47,166 nucleotides of DNA from contig KV920978.1 of the NCBI GenBank assembly GCA_002081555.1, forward strand, positions 1 through 47,166, given 5' to 3'. How positions within the stretch are numbered: the first letter of the stretch is position 1; every line of letters begins with the position of its first letter. The translations under genes were made by a program, and so were the position numbers. This DNA comes from Protostelium mycophagum (Eukaryota; Evosea; Variosea; Protosteliida; Protosteliaceae). Below are positions 10,319 through 21,870 of this stretch, one piece after another. The notes beneath the pieces were generated by a model. It did not search any database and was not told where the DNA came from. It saw only the letters and a list, made by a program, of their open reading frames with translations.

Positions 10319-13300
10319 TCATTGCAATGACGTAAATGAAAATAAAAGAAGATTATGGTTCTACACAGTTGTAGATCAAAGAAAATCACGAAAAATAAAA
10401 TATTTCTAAAATCGCATGATCTTCTGCTGAAAACTGTTGGAAATTCCGTGGAAATTCAGACTTACATATAGAACCCAGGTCAATGCTGCTGTCCCTTCCA
10501 TCTTCCTCCAAGTCTGAAAACGGTGTGTTCTGTTTTATGGTATCCTCTCTGTGAAAATTCAGAGAAAACTCAGTTGGAATCCCAACTATTATGGTTTTGT
10601 TACTAGGATGCGCCCCGTAAATGTTGATGAAATCTAACTGAAATTTCAATTCGACTACCTCAATTGAGGTAAGAACCCCTGCCACAGCTCGTGCGATTTG
10701 AGGTATAATTTGATAAAGCTACTCTTCTCGACAGGAAGGCAGCTCGTCAGTCTTAACAGATTAGCCAGCAGCAGGACGTAACCACGACTCGCTACGAATT
10801 TTCAGTGAATTTTCCGGGTATTTCAGGTATTTTCCGGTGTGATTTTGTGAAATTTCGTCGGAATTTCACTCACATTTGTGGTTGGGAGATCTGTATTGCT
10901 CGATAACCTTGGTGAGGAATTTGTTTTTACCCTGAAACAATAGTTTCTGCGCTTCGGTGTACTTTGCGTTCATTAGCACCCTGAAGATTTTGAAAAACAG
11001 TCCCTGGAGCAAATTGTTGTTGCTATGATGCGTCAGAAAGTCATCATGACATGACATGACAGAACGATGTTTCTGGAGCTTTGGCGCAGTTCCAACACTT
11101 TACGCGGCGAAATCACATTTCATCTCATTCCATCGCAAGTAATGACATCATCACCTGTATTCCAAGAACCAGTTACTTAACACCTGCCAACCTCTCTGGG
11201 ACATCTGGTTGATGGAGTCATGATTGGAAGTGATTAGATCGGCCAGAATCTCCAACAAATTGAATAAGTAGATTCCCAGAGGCCTCTTCACTGTGAAAGT
11301 GGACAGTTGTAGAGCGGCCGCTTTCCTACCATTTTTCAGTGTTTTTTTATGCCATTATTTTTGTCTGTACACGAGAAAATGTCGACATATCCGATGTACA
11401 TGTACACTCACCACCCCTCCGTGTCCCTGTCTACGATGACCTTGCATATGCTCTCCACCCGGTTTTTCGCGTGCTCATGGAGCTTCGCATTGATCGCCAA
11501 GAGCATATTGGGAATGGGCCTGGCGAATGCGTGTTGCACCACGGCTCGCTCTTGGGACCTCAATAATATCTCCTTAATCATGTTGACGCAGCCTTGCTTC
11601 TGGCTGGCGGAAAAATCCGCGTCGGGCGCGGAGACGACCTGGAGCAAATGAGACCGTTTCGATGTCAAAAAAAAGATTCTCCGAAATTTTAATGTAGAGA
11701 AAATTTAAATCGGAACGGAAAAAATCAGAAAAATTTCAGCCGTGATCAGAAAAAATCGGAAATAAAATGGAAAAAATAAAAAATTTAGAAAAAAAAATTA
11801 CCTCGAAAAGTCCGTCCAGAAAATAAGAAGTCTTGCATAAATTGAGAAATAAAACACCAGAAAGTTCTTGAGATGACAATTTTTCTAAAACGCGGATATA
11901 TGTGTCAGACACGTTCAAAGACACGGGATTGCCTGGAAAAATTTAAATCTCGCCATGTCAAACTTTTGAAAAAATCAACAAAATAGTTTCGAATTATTGA
12001 TCTTCCGGAATTGAAGAATTTCGGAAAAAATCATATCCGGAACTCATTTTCGGGAGATAATCATATCGAAGAATTTCGAAAAATAAATCGTATCCGGAAC
12101 TATTTTGTAAAATTAGAAAAAACCTACTCTCGAATAAAAATTTTCCAATCCTTTCGTGGATGTTAGCCTCAACTAAAGATTTGAAATGTGCGATTCCGTC
12201 CGTATGTTTGGGAAAAGTTGTGCCTGACATCTTTCAGAAAAAATTTCTAAATTTTATTCATTTTTCAAAATTAAATTAATAATTTCATTATTTGATAAAA
12301 ACTTTATGGAACCAATAGAAGTGGATGAAAATTCGTGGAAATTTCAAATTACGTACAGATACAGTCCATCACGGTGTCAGCGACGGAGGGCTCGTGACAA
12401 AAGCTGAACAATATCCATATCTACAACCAGTCAGACATTTTGGCGAGTTGTAGAGAGCCATTGCACGTCCTTTTTTAACAAAGAATTTAAACTTCACAAA
12501 AATAATAAAAAATTAAATTCAATCTACAACGCACCAATTCGTTGTGTACGAGTATGGGTGCTGTCTGGGTGGGTGCTCGGCTCATGAACCTTCCCAAGAT
12601 TTTATGAAAGTGGTGGAAATTTCCCTGACTTTTCGGGTCGAAGATCTTGAACATCTCCAATACTGCAGAAGTCAGTCTGAAGGTCTGAGAGTCTCTTGGA
12701 TGCGTATTCTCAGTGCACGGTAAGTAACGAGTCTTGTAGCTTTTGCGGCGGATAACAAGAATAATCAATGAAATTCCGCAGAAATTTCAAATTACGTACT
12801 GACTGACTCCAGTTGGGGCTGGAACAGTTCGACCATGTCATTTGATGGATTCAGGAATATTTCCATCAAGTGGTAAGATCTAATCTTTTCAACATCCGGA
12901 ACAAATCTTCTAATCCACCAATTTTTTCCGACCGGATTTTCCCCGAAAAATCGGGGCTAAGAAATGTCGACAGTAAAGATCACCTGACGGTGGCTGGGTC
13001 CGTACTGTCTGTCACTGGTCGACGTTTTGGAGGAGGGGTTTCGGTCTCTGCCTGATTTTCCCGGATTAAAAAAGACATCAACAGCTTCCCGCAACCTAAA
13101 AAATCTTAAAAAATAAATAATCAATCAGAGTGTCTTTGGTATTCTAGGGTTTTAGGGTTTTAAACCCAAACCCCAAAACCCAAAACCCTAAACCCTGACT
13201 GGGCGAAACGCGTCGCGATGCATCGTGATGTGTCTTTACATTGATGCAGCCGCGACGCGGCATCATCTGATGCGGCATTGAAATGTCTTAAAGAAGGTGA

Positions 13301-14474
13301 CGAATTGCTGATGTGACTTTGTGATGTTCCAGCATCACATGTCATCATCTTCTTTTGGCTTTAAAATATTGCTGCAGCCGCGACGCGGCACCATCTGATG
13401 CAACTTTGTGATGTCTTGACATTCGTGATCATGATCATGATCTCTTTGACTCTAAAGATGTTGACTTTACCTTCTTGTCCAAAGAACTCTCTCATCTTGG
13501 TGGTCACGACAGGGCGTGGCTGGTCCAAAAAAGCCTAAAGTCTTCAGACTCGTTAATTAACGCGACGATTCGCGGTAGTTGACGTGAATCTTTCAAAAGT
13601 CTTGTGCATAAGAATGTTTTCGGTTGATTTGACAGAGACATCAAAAAATAATTTTTTAGACATTGAAACAATTGGTGATCTACAATCCTGTAGATGAAAG
13701 TAAAAAACACCAGAAAGGTGCCATCTATGGCAAAGTCGCAGACAAAACACACTTTAATGACCACTTGGATATGTTGTGCCAAAATGACCTTGTTGCTTTG
13801 ACTGTTGGGCGTGGCTGTGCCACCCCAGTGAATGAACAATAATAAATTACTCATCGCAGCCACACACCAACACTCTCTAACTCTATCTGTTGTCCACGCG
13901 ACACTTGCTTTTGGGTGTTGAGTGTGGCTCTGCCACCAAGTCCAACATATTTTATTGTTTTAGACACTCTTTGTGTTGCTGCGGCTTTGCATCTTCTAAT
14001 GCATTTGGTTCTTTTGTGGCTCTGCCATCAAGTCCAACATATTTTTGGAGGCACAAATACATACTCTCATCTCTTATGTGCAGAGATGATTCTCGGGACA
14101 TGCATGCGGAATGCCGTAAAGAAGATCTGATGAGTTCCCTCACCTCGAGTAATTCCAACTTCTTCTCATTCTTTGCTTCTGGCGTCTCCGCATGGACGAT
14201 TTCTTCGATTAAAGCATTTGGATTCCAAGTGGCCGAGACCAAGTCCTGCTCATCCTATAGAACATAATGAGCAGGCATCTCGATGTAAATATGCATCCCA
14301 GCACATTTTAAAAGGGAACATCAGCGTGGATAACCGTTTTAGCTGCTAAAATCTCAAAGTAAAGTGCGAGAAGAACTCGGAACATCACATATATCGATAA
14401 AATAGAAGACAGCTCGCCTCATCACTGCTGAAATCACTGTTGTAGAACATCCTAACAGCTTCTCTGCCCTGCAT
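9848..14474 (-). CDS. SAPS-domain regulatory subunit of protein phosphatase 6 (PP6R)
   Basis: This minus-strand gene has about 13 exons. Starts MQGREAV (14474) or MFYNSDFSSDE (14450) are possible. The second exon encodes NPNALIEEIVHAETPEAKNE. The next reads AFLDQPRPVVTTKMREFFGQ and continues to GKLLMSFLIREN, which fits the SAPS N-terminus (LLD...V...LQECK..N.KLLDFLL). Later exons give FHKILGRFMSRAPTQ, FLNLCKTSYFLDGLFE, RPLGIYLFNLLEILADLI, NLLQGLFFKIFRVLM and SRGYVLLLANLLRL, each fitting the SAPS helical repeat order. SAPS proteins recruit substrates to the PP6/Sit4 catalytic subunit. The second exon appears to use a GC donor (14416-14417). The intron 13535-14139 is long and repeat-rich. Confirmed exons end at 10466; the C-terminal exon is described separately. 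Confidence 0.75.
13141..13196. repeat. Interstitial telomere-like tract with inverted halves
   Basis: AGGGTTTTAGGGTTTTAAAC runs directly into AAACCCCAAAACCCAAAACC and CTAAACCCTG. This gives TTTTAGGG/TTTAGGG-type units facing CCCTAAA-type units head to head, inside a PP6R intron. A shorter CTAAACCCTAAACCC occurs at 33110-33124 in the nitronate monooxygenase-like gene. Confidence 0.75.
13246..13401. repeat. Two direct copies of a 28-bp GC-rich element in a PP6R intron
   Basis: Copies at 13246-13273 and 13374-13401 differ by one base. Each holds the palindrome GCCGCGACGCGGC followed by AYCATCTGATGC. Their GC content is much higher than the surrounding intron, so an inserted repeat is likely. 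Confidence 0.8.
13924..14045. repeat. Two 30-bp direct copies carrying the GTGGCTCTGCCAY motif
   Basis: 13924-13953 and 14016-14045 share GTGGCTCTGCCA, a Y, and CAAGTCCAACATATTT with one mismatch. A partial GCGGCTTTGC lies between them. They sit in the long PP6R intron and show that the 13-bp hairpin word can be carried on a longer unit. Confidence 0.8.
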
Positions 14475-15166
14475 ACGTCGGTTATCATCTCATATAACAT
14501 CTTCATTTTTTCCATTCATTTTGGAAGACGTCGCAATGCGTTCCATTACACCGCTTATGTGGAATCACATAGACCCTACACACTACATAGAACCACATAC
14601 ATAAATACACATCCACATTTTTTAAACAATGAAAAGGTCACCTGTTGATGAGGTGGTGATAGAGAAGAGGATAGTTTCAGAGGTCCTGAGAAGATCGACT
14701 TGGTATGGTCTCACGAGGATCCCTGGCATCAACCGCTCTCGCAGATCTGCGATAAATTTCATCTACAACTAAAATTTTCACTGCAGGCAGTCATGGAGAG
14801 AGGATCAAAACTCAATAAGATGTGCAGGATCTACTCATAGAAAGCAGATCTGGTGCCTTGTGCAGAATTGCACATAATCATGATGGATAAAACTATTTGC
14901 AGACTAATCCCATCGTAAATACACTAAAACCAAAGTTTTCCTTTTTCACCAAGATTAAAAACACAAAAATAACCATTCAATCTCTTCAGCAAGTACTTGA
15001 AGCCCAATCCACCCTCTGAGGACTTACTGGTTGTGCTGCCCTCCAGAAGACGATTGCTCAAGAACTTTGTCCTCGTTTCGGAATCTCCGAAATCGAAGAA
15101 ACCTCGACCGAGTTTTCCATCTCTTCACAATCACATTTTCCATCAGAATACAAAACAGAGGCCAGA
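14475..15166. other. Spacer with short open frames and a dispersed repeat
   Basis: A plus frame from ATG 14630 (MKRSPVDEVVIEKRIVSEVL) runs about 47 codons to a stop and has no recognised domain. The reading frame of the acetyltransferase stays open upstream of its ATG back to about 15017 but has no earlier Met. The dispersed repeat at 14819-14926 lies here. Confidence 0.4.
14819..14926 (+). repeat. Dispersed repeat, copy 2
   Basis: The order of blocks is the same as at 9497-9569 (GATGTGCAGGATCTA, GATGGAtAAAACTATT, CCCAT, AATACACTA), with a middle insertion. Both copies lie in spacers just outside protein genes. No terminal repeats or coding capacity are visible. Confidence 0.6.
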
Positions 15167-15957
15167 ATGGCAGCTGAAAGGACCGAGAAAGAGATCATGT
15201 TGGCAGGAGAGATGTATCACGGCTTCGATCCTGAATTAGTCGCCGGCAGAGCCCGTGGCAAGAAGCTCATGAGACAATTCAACAATTTTGACCACGATGA
15301 TGTTGCAGGACGCCAAAAGGTGCTGGCTCAGTTACTTGGACATCTCGGAAAAGACGCTTACATAGAGCCTCCATTTTCTGTCGATTATGTGGGTCTAGAG
15401 AGACGTCTGCTACGAACTGATCGAAACAGGGAGAGTTCATCAGTCTTGGCGACTACAGCTACATCAATTTCAACTGTACCATTCTTGATTGCAACAAAGT
15501 AATACATAATCAGCAATTCTAATGGATTTTTGATCTTCATATGAAGGTCGACATCGGAAGAGAGTGTTTCATTGGCCCTAATGTTTCAATGTATTCCGCA
15601 ACACATCCGACTGATGTGAGAGACAGAGGAAACCCCACCAAGTGCAGGGAGCTCGGAAAGCCTATCAAGGTCATTCTTCATCATACATCCATCTCTGTAC
15701 TTCATTGACACATACAAATAGATCGGGAATAACGTCTGGCTTGGAGGAAGCACCATCATCTGCCCTGGCGTCACCATCGGCGATGGGGTACCCGTCAGAT
15801 GTGTCAAGATGACAACATTGACATTTGACAGGTGACAGTTGGAGCTGGGAGTGTGGTCACAAAGGACGTGCCTCCATTTGTTTTGATCGCAGGAAATCCA
15901 GCAAAGGTCATCAGAAAGCTAAAAGAGTACACTTTGGGCGAAGAAAAGCTGGAATAA
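15167..15957 (+). CDS. Maltose/galactoside O-acetyltransferase family (left-handed beta-helix)
   Basis: Five exons: 15167-15388, 15430-15498, 15547-15669, 15722-15787 and 15832-15957. Together they encode about 201 residues, close to the bacterial Maa/NodL/LacA size (~180-200). The N-terminal maltose-acetyltransferase domain reads [19 protein letters not shown]. The hexapeptide-repeat region follows: [34 protein letters not shown] with the catalytic-type His, [20 protein letters not shown] and [20 protein letters not shown], ending [10 protein letters not shown]. Enzymes of this family transfer acetyl from acetyl-CoA to a sugar hydroxyl. The true substrate cannot be told. The family is mainly bacterial and fungal, so an old transfer is possible, but four spliceosomal introns show it is domesticated. 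The stop overlaps GAATAAATAA. Confidence 0.93.
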
Positions 15958-16411
15958 ATAATTAAATTAGAATTCTCGAGACACGCATGATTTGCGGTTG
16001 CTACCGTGACTTTTAGGGTTGCTATCGTGACTTTTGAGGTGATGTACTGCGTTGATTACAAGTATCTTCTTTCGGCAGAAAATATTCAAAAACTTTCTTT
16101 TTGTGACAAATATAAATTAAATATAAAAAAATAATAATAACATAAGAATAAAATAAATTAAATAAAAGGAAATAAAAAATTGGTCGAATGATGAATAATA
16201 AATATTCACGTGAATAACGGACGGAGGTCTATGTTGCCATAGAGACGAAGCTAGTATCCTTTTGTGCAAGATAAAATGGATTTCTCGTTTAGAATTTTGG
16301 AAAAAAGACTTGGATTTTTTGTCTCAAAAATTAAATTCGGTTGGAATGATGCAGTCTCAGAAATAACAATAATAAATATCAATACCAGATAGACTGTGCT
16401 TTTAGTTTGTT
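15958..16411. other. AT-rich spacer between convergent genes
   Basis: No gene is seen. Near 16000-16030 there are two closely spaced copies of a GTTGCTAYCGTGACTTTT word, followed by an A/T-rich stretch (16090-16200). Confidence 0.5.
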
Positions 16412-16919
16412 TCAGTCTTCTGATTGTGATGGCAATGTCAGCATTGTACCGATCTTCTCTGCATGATAAAACTGATTGTCTCCTGGATCAATAATCAGCC
16501 TTCTTCGCAACATGTGCAGAAAAATGAGTTGAGTATACTCACGTGATGATCATTAACCCCAAGCTTGCGGTGGCACACTCGGCCATCCCTCTTTTGGCGG
16601 TAGATGGGAAGCTGTGATTCTTCCCTTTGTTGAACTACCGGAAGCGCCGTATGAGAGAATCTACACTGATTACCGTATTCACAAACACCATATCGAGCCA
16701 TATTCTGACAGAATGGACGTGTACTCTCTAAGATCATCCTCGCATCTAATTGATTGTTGAATAGTGATGATCTACAAATGTATGTATACCTTTGTAAGAG
16801 TCATAGTGTAATTTGACCAGCATCTGATGTGATCTCGATTCCACATGCTTTCGTCTGGTGATCTTATTGTCATTGATGTATCTCTCACAATAATCACAAT
16901 AGAACTTTGCCAATGGCAT
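16412..16919 (-). CDS. ZMAT5: U11/U12 snRNP 20 kDa protein (ZMAT5) homolog
   Basis: Three exons. Exon 1 opens MPLAKFYCDYCERYINDNKI and contains a U1-type C2H2 finger (CDYC ... H ... H). Exon 2 holds a CCCH finger, CQNMARYGVCEYGNQCRFSH, matching ZMAT5 ([20 protein letters not shown]). The 54-nt intron between them is bounded by GTATACAT and TTAG. A third short exon, reached from the donor after NDHH, probably gives FYHAEKIGTMLTLPSQSED. ZMAT5 belongs to the U11/U12 di-snRNP that recognises minor introns, so the organism probably keeps a minor spliceosome. The last exon is the least certain part. Confidence 0.85.
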
Positions 16920-17023
16920 CTGAACTTTTGGGAGCACTCCAGGATCTCACCACAAACAACTCGCCAAAAATATTTAAATTTTTTGAAGACCTCAATTCTG
17001 GTGATGTCGTCTGTTGGCCCTGA

Positions 17024-20000
17024 TCAGCTGTATTTCTGAATGATGAACGGCTGGAACAGGGGATTATAGACACTATCATGTTTTATTGATGTATCATATC
17101 TTCCTCTTATTGATGTACTTGGTAGAATGAACCGATGCGGGTGTTTGTGGTTCTTTCGCCCTGCGGTCCACAAAAGTCAACAACAAAATACAACACGATT
17201 TTCACACTTTACAAGACCAACTCTTTTGGTTTTGGTTTCCGAATCATCCTCATCGTCGCACCTACATCCGTAAAAAAACAGTCGGTGGGAGGGATCGAAC
17301 CCGGACTCACCCGTTTCTTGTGGCCTGAGGGGAGCATATGCTCCATATGGTTTTGGGATGCCAAGCGGGTCTGCCTCCGGCACGTACATATTGACACGCT
17401 TCTCCGCCATGGACACTGTTCCGTCTGCCAACAGCAGTTCTCTCATCATCTCGTTCTGTTCTATTTTGATATTCTCCTCGAGCTGAAGGAGTCAGTTGAG
17501 CTATTTATAGAGCAGCGGTGGGATCGAATGTTTTTGTGCAGCTATGGTAATACAACTTGCGGCTTTGCCGCAAGAGAAACACACGCTTTGGTACAGCTCC
17601 AATGTCGTGGAGACTTGTTGACATCTCCATCCAGATCACCTTCTTCTGTGCCTCCCGCCGCATCTGGTTCTCCCATTGCTCTCGGAGCTCATCAGTTGGC
17701 GCGTGGCCTGCACGCAACCGAGCTTCTCCCACTTTCAGATTCTCCTCCATCTGTGTCTTTTCTCGTTGTAGTTGAGACTATTTTTAGATCAGATTTTGGC
17801 GGGAAAATAACCTCACTTGTATCGTCTGGTTCAGGGAGATCTGGGCGACTAAGGACATGATCTTCTTGTTGATTTCTTTTTGTTTGGATTTGTATTCATT
17901 CACTTTCTGTGCAATTTTCGAAGCCCTGAACATGTCAATAGTTACAAGATTATATTGTAAATATTTGGCTCTGGTACCATGGTGTTTTTCGTGGCTTCTT
18001 AGATGGTGGATTGCAGTGAAACGCTTCAAAGCGTATTTTAAGGAAATCCAGAAGAACCACAATTCATTTTTGCGGCTTCGCAAAACAAAACTACTTTGCC
18101 ATTCCTTGAGACACACAGTTGCGATATTCATCAGAATAGACGAAACACTCCGTACCCTTCCTTGTGCAGGTCAATCTGTTGCATCAGCTTATCCTCCATA
18201 TTACTGGCTTCCGTCAGTATCAGCTCTTTCTCCAACACTTTGGCCTGGCTCTGGGCGATCTTCTCCTCTAAAGCTTGGATCTTTTCGTTCAATTCGTCGG
18301 GAGTCGGGTCTTCACCCTCTAAGCTTCTCCACCGCGTGACGTTCTCAGGACTCTCCAGCTCTTTCGACAATTTTCTGACCTTGAAAGAGTCGACATCTTC
18401 AACTACATCTTTGGGTCAACAAACAGCATCACGTACCTCTTTCTTCTTTTCTCGCAATAGGTAATATAACTCTGCCTTCTCCTTCTCTAGTTTTGGAGTC
18501 AGACCTTCTGTCTTGCGGGTCACCGCGATTTCACGCTCTGCCTCGGCTACAGAAAGCTTCAGCATCCGGATCTCTTCTTCACGTTTCTTAAGTTCGATGT
18601 CGCCGTTGTGAAGCACGGTCTCTTGGGTGTGGGTTCTGTCGTACAGCAGATAGAGTTGATCGTTTTTTCTGAGATGGTCAACTTGAGTTGTGTCATTTGT
18701 TTAGTTTGCAGCAAAATAACATAGGATTTCGGAATCCAGCGGAATCCATTGTAGCAAAGCCGCAAATCAACAAAGTCGTGCAGAACAGGTTCCAGAAGAA
18801 ATGCATATAACACAACTATCTCTTAATGCAACTTGAATGAATTTGTTGTTTTCAAAGCCCCAAACCAGCATGCCCAAAAAACATCACAAAATACATTTCA
18901 TAATCTAACCCTCCCACCTTACTGTTAACTGTCCAGTTTGGTTCAGATTCTGCAATGCTGTCTCGTAATGCCTTCTCATCAGCAACATGTCATTTTCGGC
19001 CGTCTTTATGATGCTGTTGAGTTTTCTGATCTCTGCCATGCCTTGGTCCACTTGTTCTTCCTTCAACTGGCATCGATACGTGTGTTTGTTGATGTCACCT
19101 GAGATATCATAAGGTCACATATGAATGAGACGGTGAGATTTCATGGGGATTTAGGGGAGACTTCACCTCTAACTGTGTCACGCTCCGCGCAGATGGAGAG
19201 ATAGTGAGTTTTTTCAACAGACAGAGCGGCCTCTTTTGTTTCGCATTCGCCCTTCAATATATCTATCTCGTTCTGCAGAACCTTAATCTTCTCTGAAAGT
19301 TCGAAACCCAAAAGTTGAGTGGCTGAACGTATCAAAATGATGAATTGTAGATCGCCAGATCCAAAAACAACGTTGTAGATGCTCACCTTGTAGGAGATTG
19401 GCGTATTTGTTACGTTCATTTTTTACGACTTCATACATGCCTTCAAACCTCTTCAGATAATGGTCTGTGTCGCCGTGCGCTTTTTCCAAGTCGATGATCA
19501 ACAGGTCTTTTAGTCGCAACTGTGTTTGGTAAGTGAAGAAAGGATGTTCGGCTGACGAATCAAGTTTTGCAGAGTAAAAAATTTATCTGAATTTAAAATA
19601 ATTTTGGTAATATCTGTTCATCGTGTTGTGGCTCAAAAGCATCAACAAAAATTCCAAGAATAGCACCTCGTGTCTGGCCTTCTCATACATCGCGGCACCT
19701 CTAACAGCCTCGTTTCTCTTGACGTCTCTATCTATTGAAAGTTCCATTATCTCCCTATTGATGATCTGCTCCTGCTTCACAAGCCTTTCTAGTTCGTCTT
19801 CTAAATCGATATTCTCCTGTGCCAAGACTTTGACCACCTGGTCGATTTAAAAATCGGACGTCTAGATTTGGCGGGAAAACGAATACCTCGGTCTTGCTCT
19901 TCTCGATGTCTTCGAGTCTCAGAAAACTGTTGATTAAGACGTCTCTATCGTACCGCAAATCTTCTAGTTTTGTGTGGTGCCTCTTTGTGATTTCCTTCAC

Positions 20001-21870
20001 GCTAATTACCGCAGATCTTCACGTGAATGAACGAGACTCACCTCCTCTTTGCCCATCTGTCTGGTCATCTCCTCGATCGTGTTTGTCAGCTCCGGTATTG
20101 ATTTTTTCGCCAACTCTAGAGCGATTTTGGCCTTGCGAACAGATTTCAACGCGTTGTTTAGCTCTCTCTCCTTGCCCATAGCTTCTTCGTTCTTTCTTCG
20201 GATAATGAAGAGACTCCTCCTTAGCTGGGCGTCTAGAGTTGACCTGGAGGCTGTCATAAAAGTTTGAGACTTGAAATGGGTGAGACAATCAAGAAGCATG
20301 TTATCTTTTACAATCTATCGTTTGGAGAATAAAGGTTGTAGTCTCACGTTTCGTTCTTGCAAATAAAATCGCACAGAATTTTTGGGTCTTTGACAAAAAT
20401 ATATTTTGGTGCGAATTTTAACTCTAAACTATTTAGATCACCTTGTCTCTAGCTCTGTCTGGTGTAAAATCTTCTCTCTTTCACTGTCCTTCAAAATTTG
20501 TGAGATCTGTTTCTCTTTGGAATCGATAGCATTCTTGTGTTTATCCAACTATGACGTCATCAATATTGTCACCCAAAATCGCTTTGAAATTTCCCGGGAA
20601 ATTCACCTGCACGGCGAGGTTTATGGCAACATTTTCTGATTCTCTTTTGGATTTGTTCATATTTGCCAGTTCAGTGTCAAGTTCTGTCACTGCTGTGGAG
20701 AGACGCTCTGACTCCGATCGTAAGGCCTACATCGTGTTATTTCCTCGTTGTAGATCCGAAATTGCTCTCATGAAAAGTGCGTCAAGTGAACTATCAGAAG
20801 TATAACAATGAACCGTGCATTTTCGTATTTTCGTGCGTGATTTTATTATTTTGCAAACGGTGCACTGTAAAACTGTGTCAAAGAAAGGCGCGTATTGATG
20901 CTGTCTTTGTTTACAAAGAAATCTTCAAAGACTCACTTTGAGAGCCGTCTGTACAACATCCGCCTGCTTTCTAAACTTATCCGGATCCGACCGGATATGC
21001 GAAAACTCCTGCCGCAACTGTCCGATAGCCATCTCCAACTCCGCCTTCTCTTGCTCTGCCTTGGTGATTTTGGCGGCAATCTCCAACTTCTCAGCATCTT
21101 GTTTTTCGATCAGGGTGCGCTGGTATAAGATCTCCTCTTTGAGATCCTTTTGGTTGACGGTTAAGATGTGGATTTGTGGCTCTAGCTCCTCCATCTTTCT
21201 GTTCTTTTCTAATTCAACAAAGTCGCCCAGCTCTTGCCGACGTCTTTCTGCGAAATTTGAGTGAAATTTCGGTGAAATCACGAACCGAGTGCAGCGATTT
21301 CAGCTTTCTCCCACTCTTCACGCTCCAAAGCTGAGGCAAGATCTGATTGCCACTGATGTTACATTAGTGACACTTCTTGGCATGATGTCGTCTGAACAAT
21401 AGCCTCACAAGGAAAGAGTGAAATACATTATATGTTGTGATTAAGAACAATCATCACCCCAGCGAAGGTTGTTTTTGTTGATCACGCCCATTTCAGATCA
21501 ATCAATTCACCTTGGCTAAATCTTTTCGAGCATTGGCTATCGTGATGTTATCCTCAAATGATTGTGTGCTTGATTTTTTGATGTTCTCTTTTTGGCTGTT
21601 CAATTCTTCTTTCAAGCTGTTCGATTGTTCGGCCAGATCTCTCTCACTCCTCTGTGTCTTCAGGATCCCCTCATGTAATTTGAGCAGTTTTTTCGTGTAT
21701 CGATCGAATCTTGACATCGTCATTCGCTTTCTTTTACGACAGAACTCTTACTGTTGTTGAGAAACTTTCCCCTCTTTATGTAATTGGACCATCAATTGAT
21801 ATGCGGCGATACTCTTTGGGTCTGTGGGCATGCCGCGGTTCTCTGTGTCGCCATCGCTTGAGGCGACCAT
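17024..21870 (-). CDS. CCDC146: CCDC146 (MBO2-like) centriolar/axonemal coiled-coil protein
   Basis: A large minus-strand gene of about 16 exons with heptad-rich coiled coil throughout. The N-terminus (MVASSDGDTENRG, then SIAAYQLMVQLHKEGKVSQQ and FDRYTKKLLKLHEGILKTQR) matches the CCDC146 start (..L...GKI...R...L...Y..L). Central segments include LEIAAKITKAEQEKAELEMA, RDVLINSFLRLEDIEKSKTE and EQIINREIMELSIDRDVKRN. The C-terminal signature ADPLGIPKPYGAYAPLRPQE is characteristic of CCDC146 (IPKPYGA.APF.P.EPG). Homologs localise to centrioles and flagellar microtubules; the Chlamydomonas ortholog is MBO2. It supports a motile flagellum together with DNAAF5. The final exon after the donor in RPQETG is inferred and the stop at 17024 is uncertain. 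Confidence 0.85.

Noticed and set aside
16250-16262. A GTATCCTTT word like a U12-type donor
   Set aside because: It lies in the spacer between convergent genes, with no flanking exon and no U12 branch-site sequence nearby.
17280-17312. A tRNA-like B box on the minus strand (GGGTTCGATCCCTCCCACCG) followed by a T run
   Set aside because: The T-stem does not pair well, there is no A box or cloverleaf upstream, and the upstream bases encode the C-terminus of CCDC146. It is more likely coincidence at the exon-intron junction.
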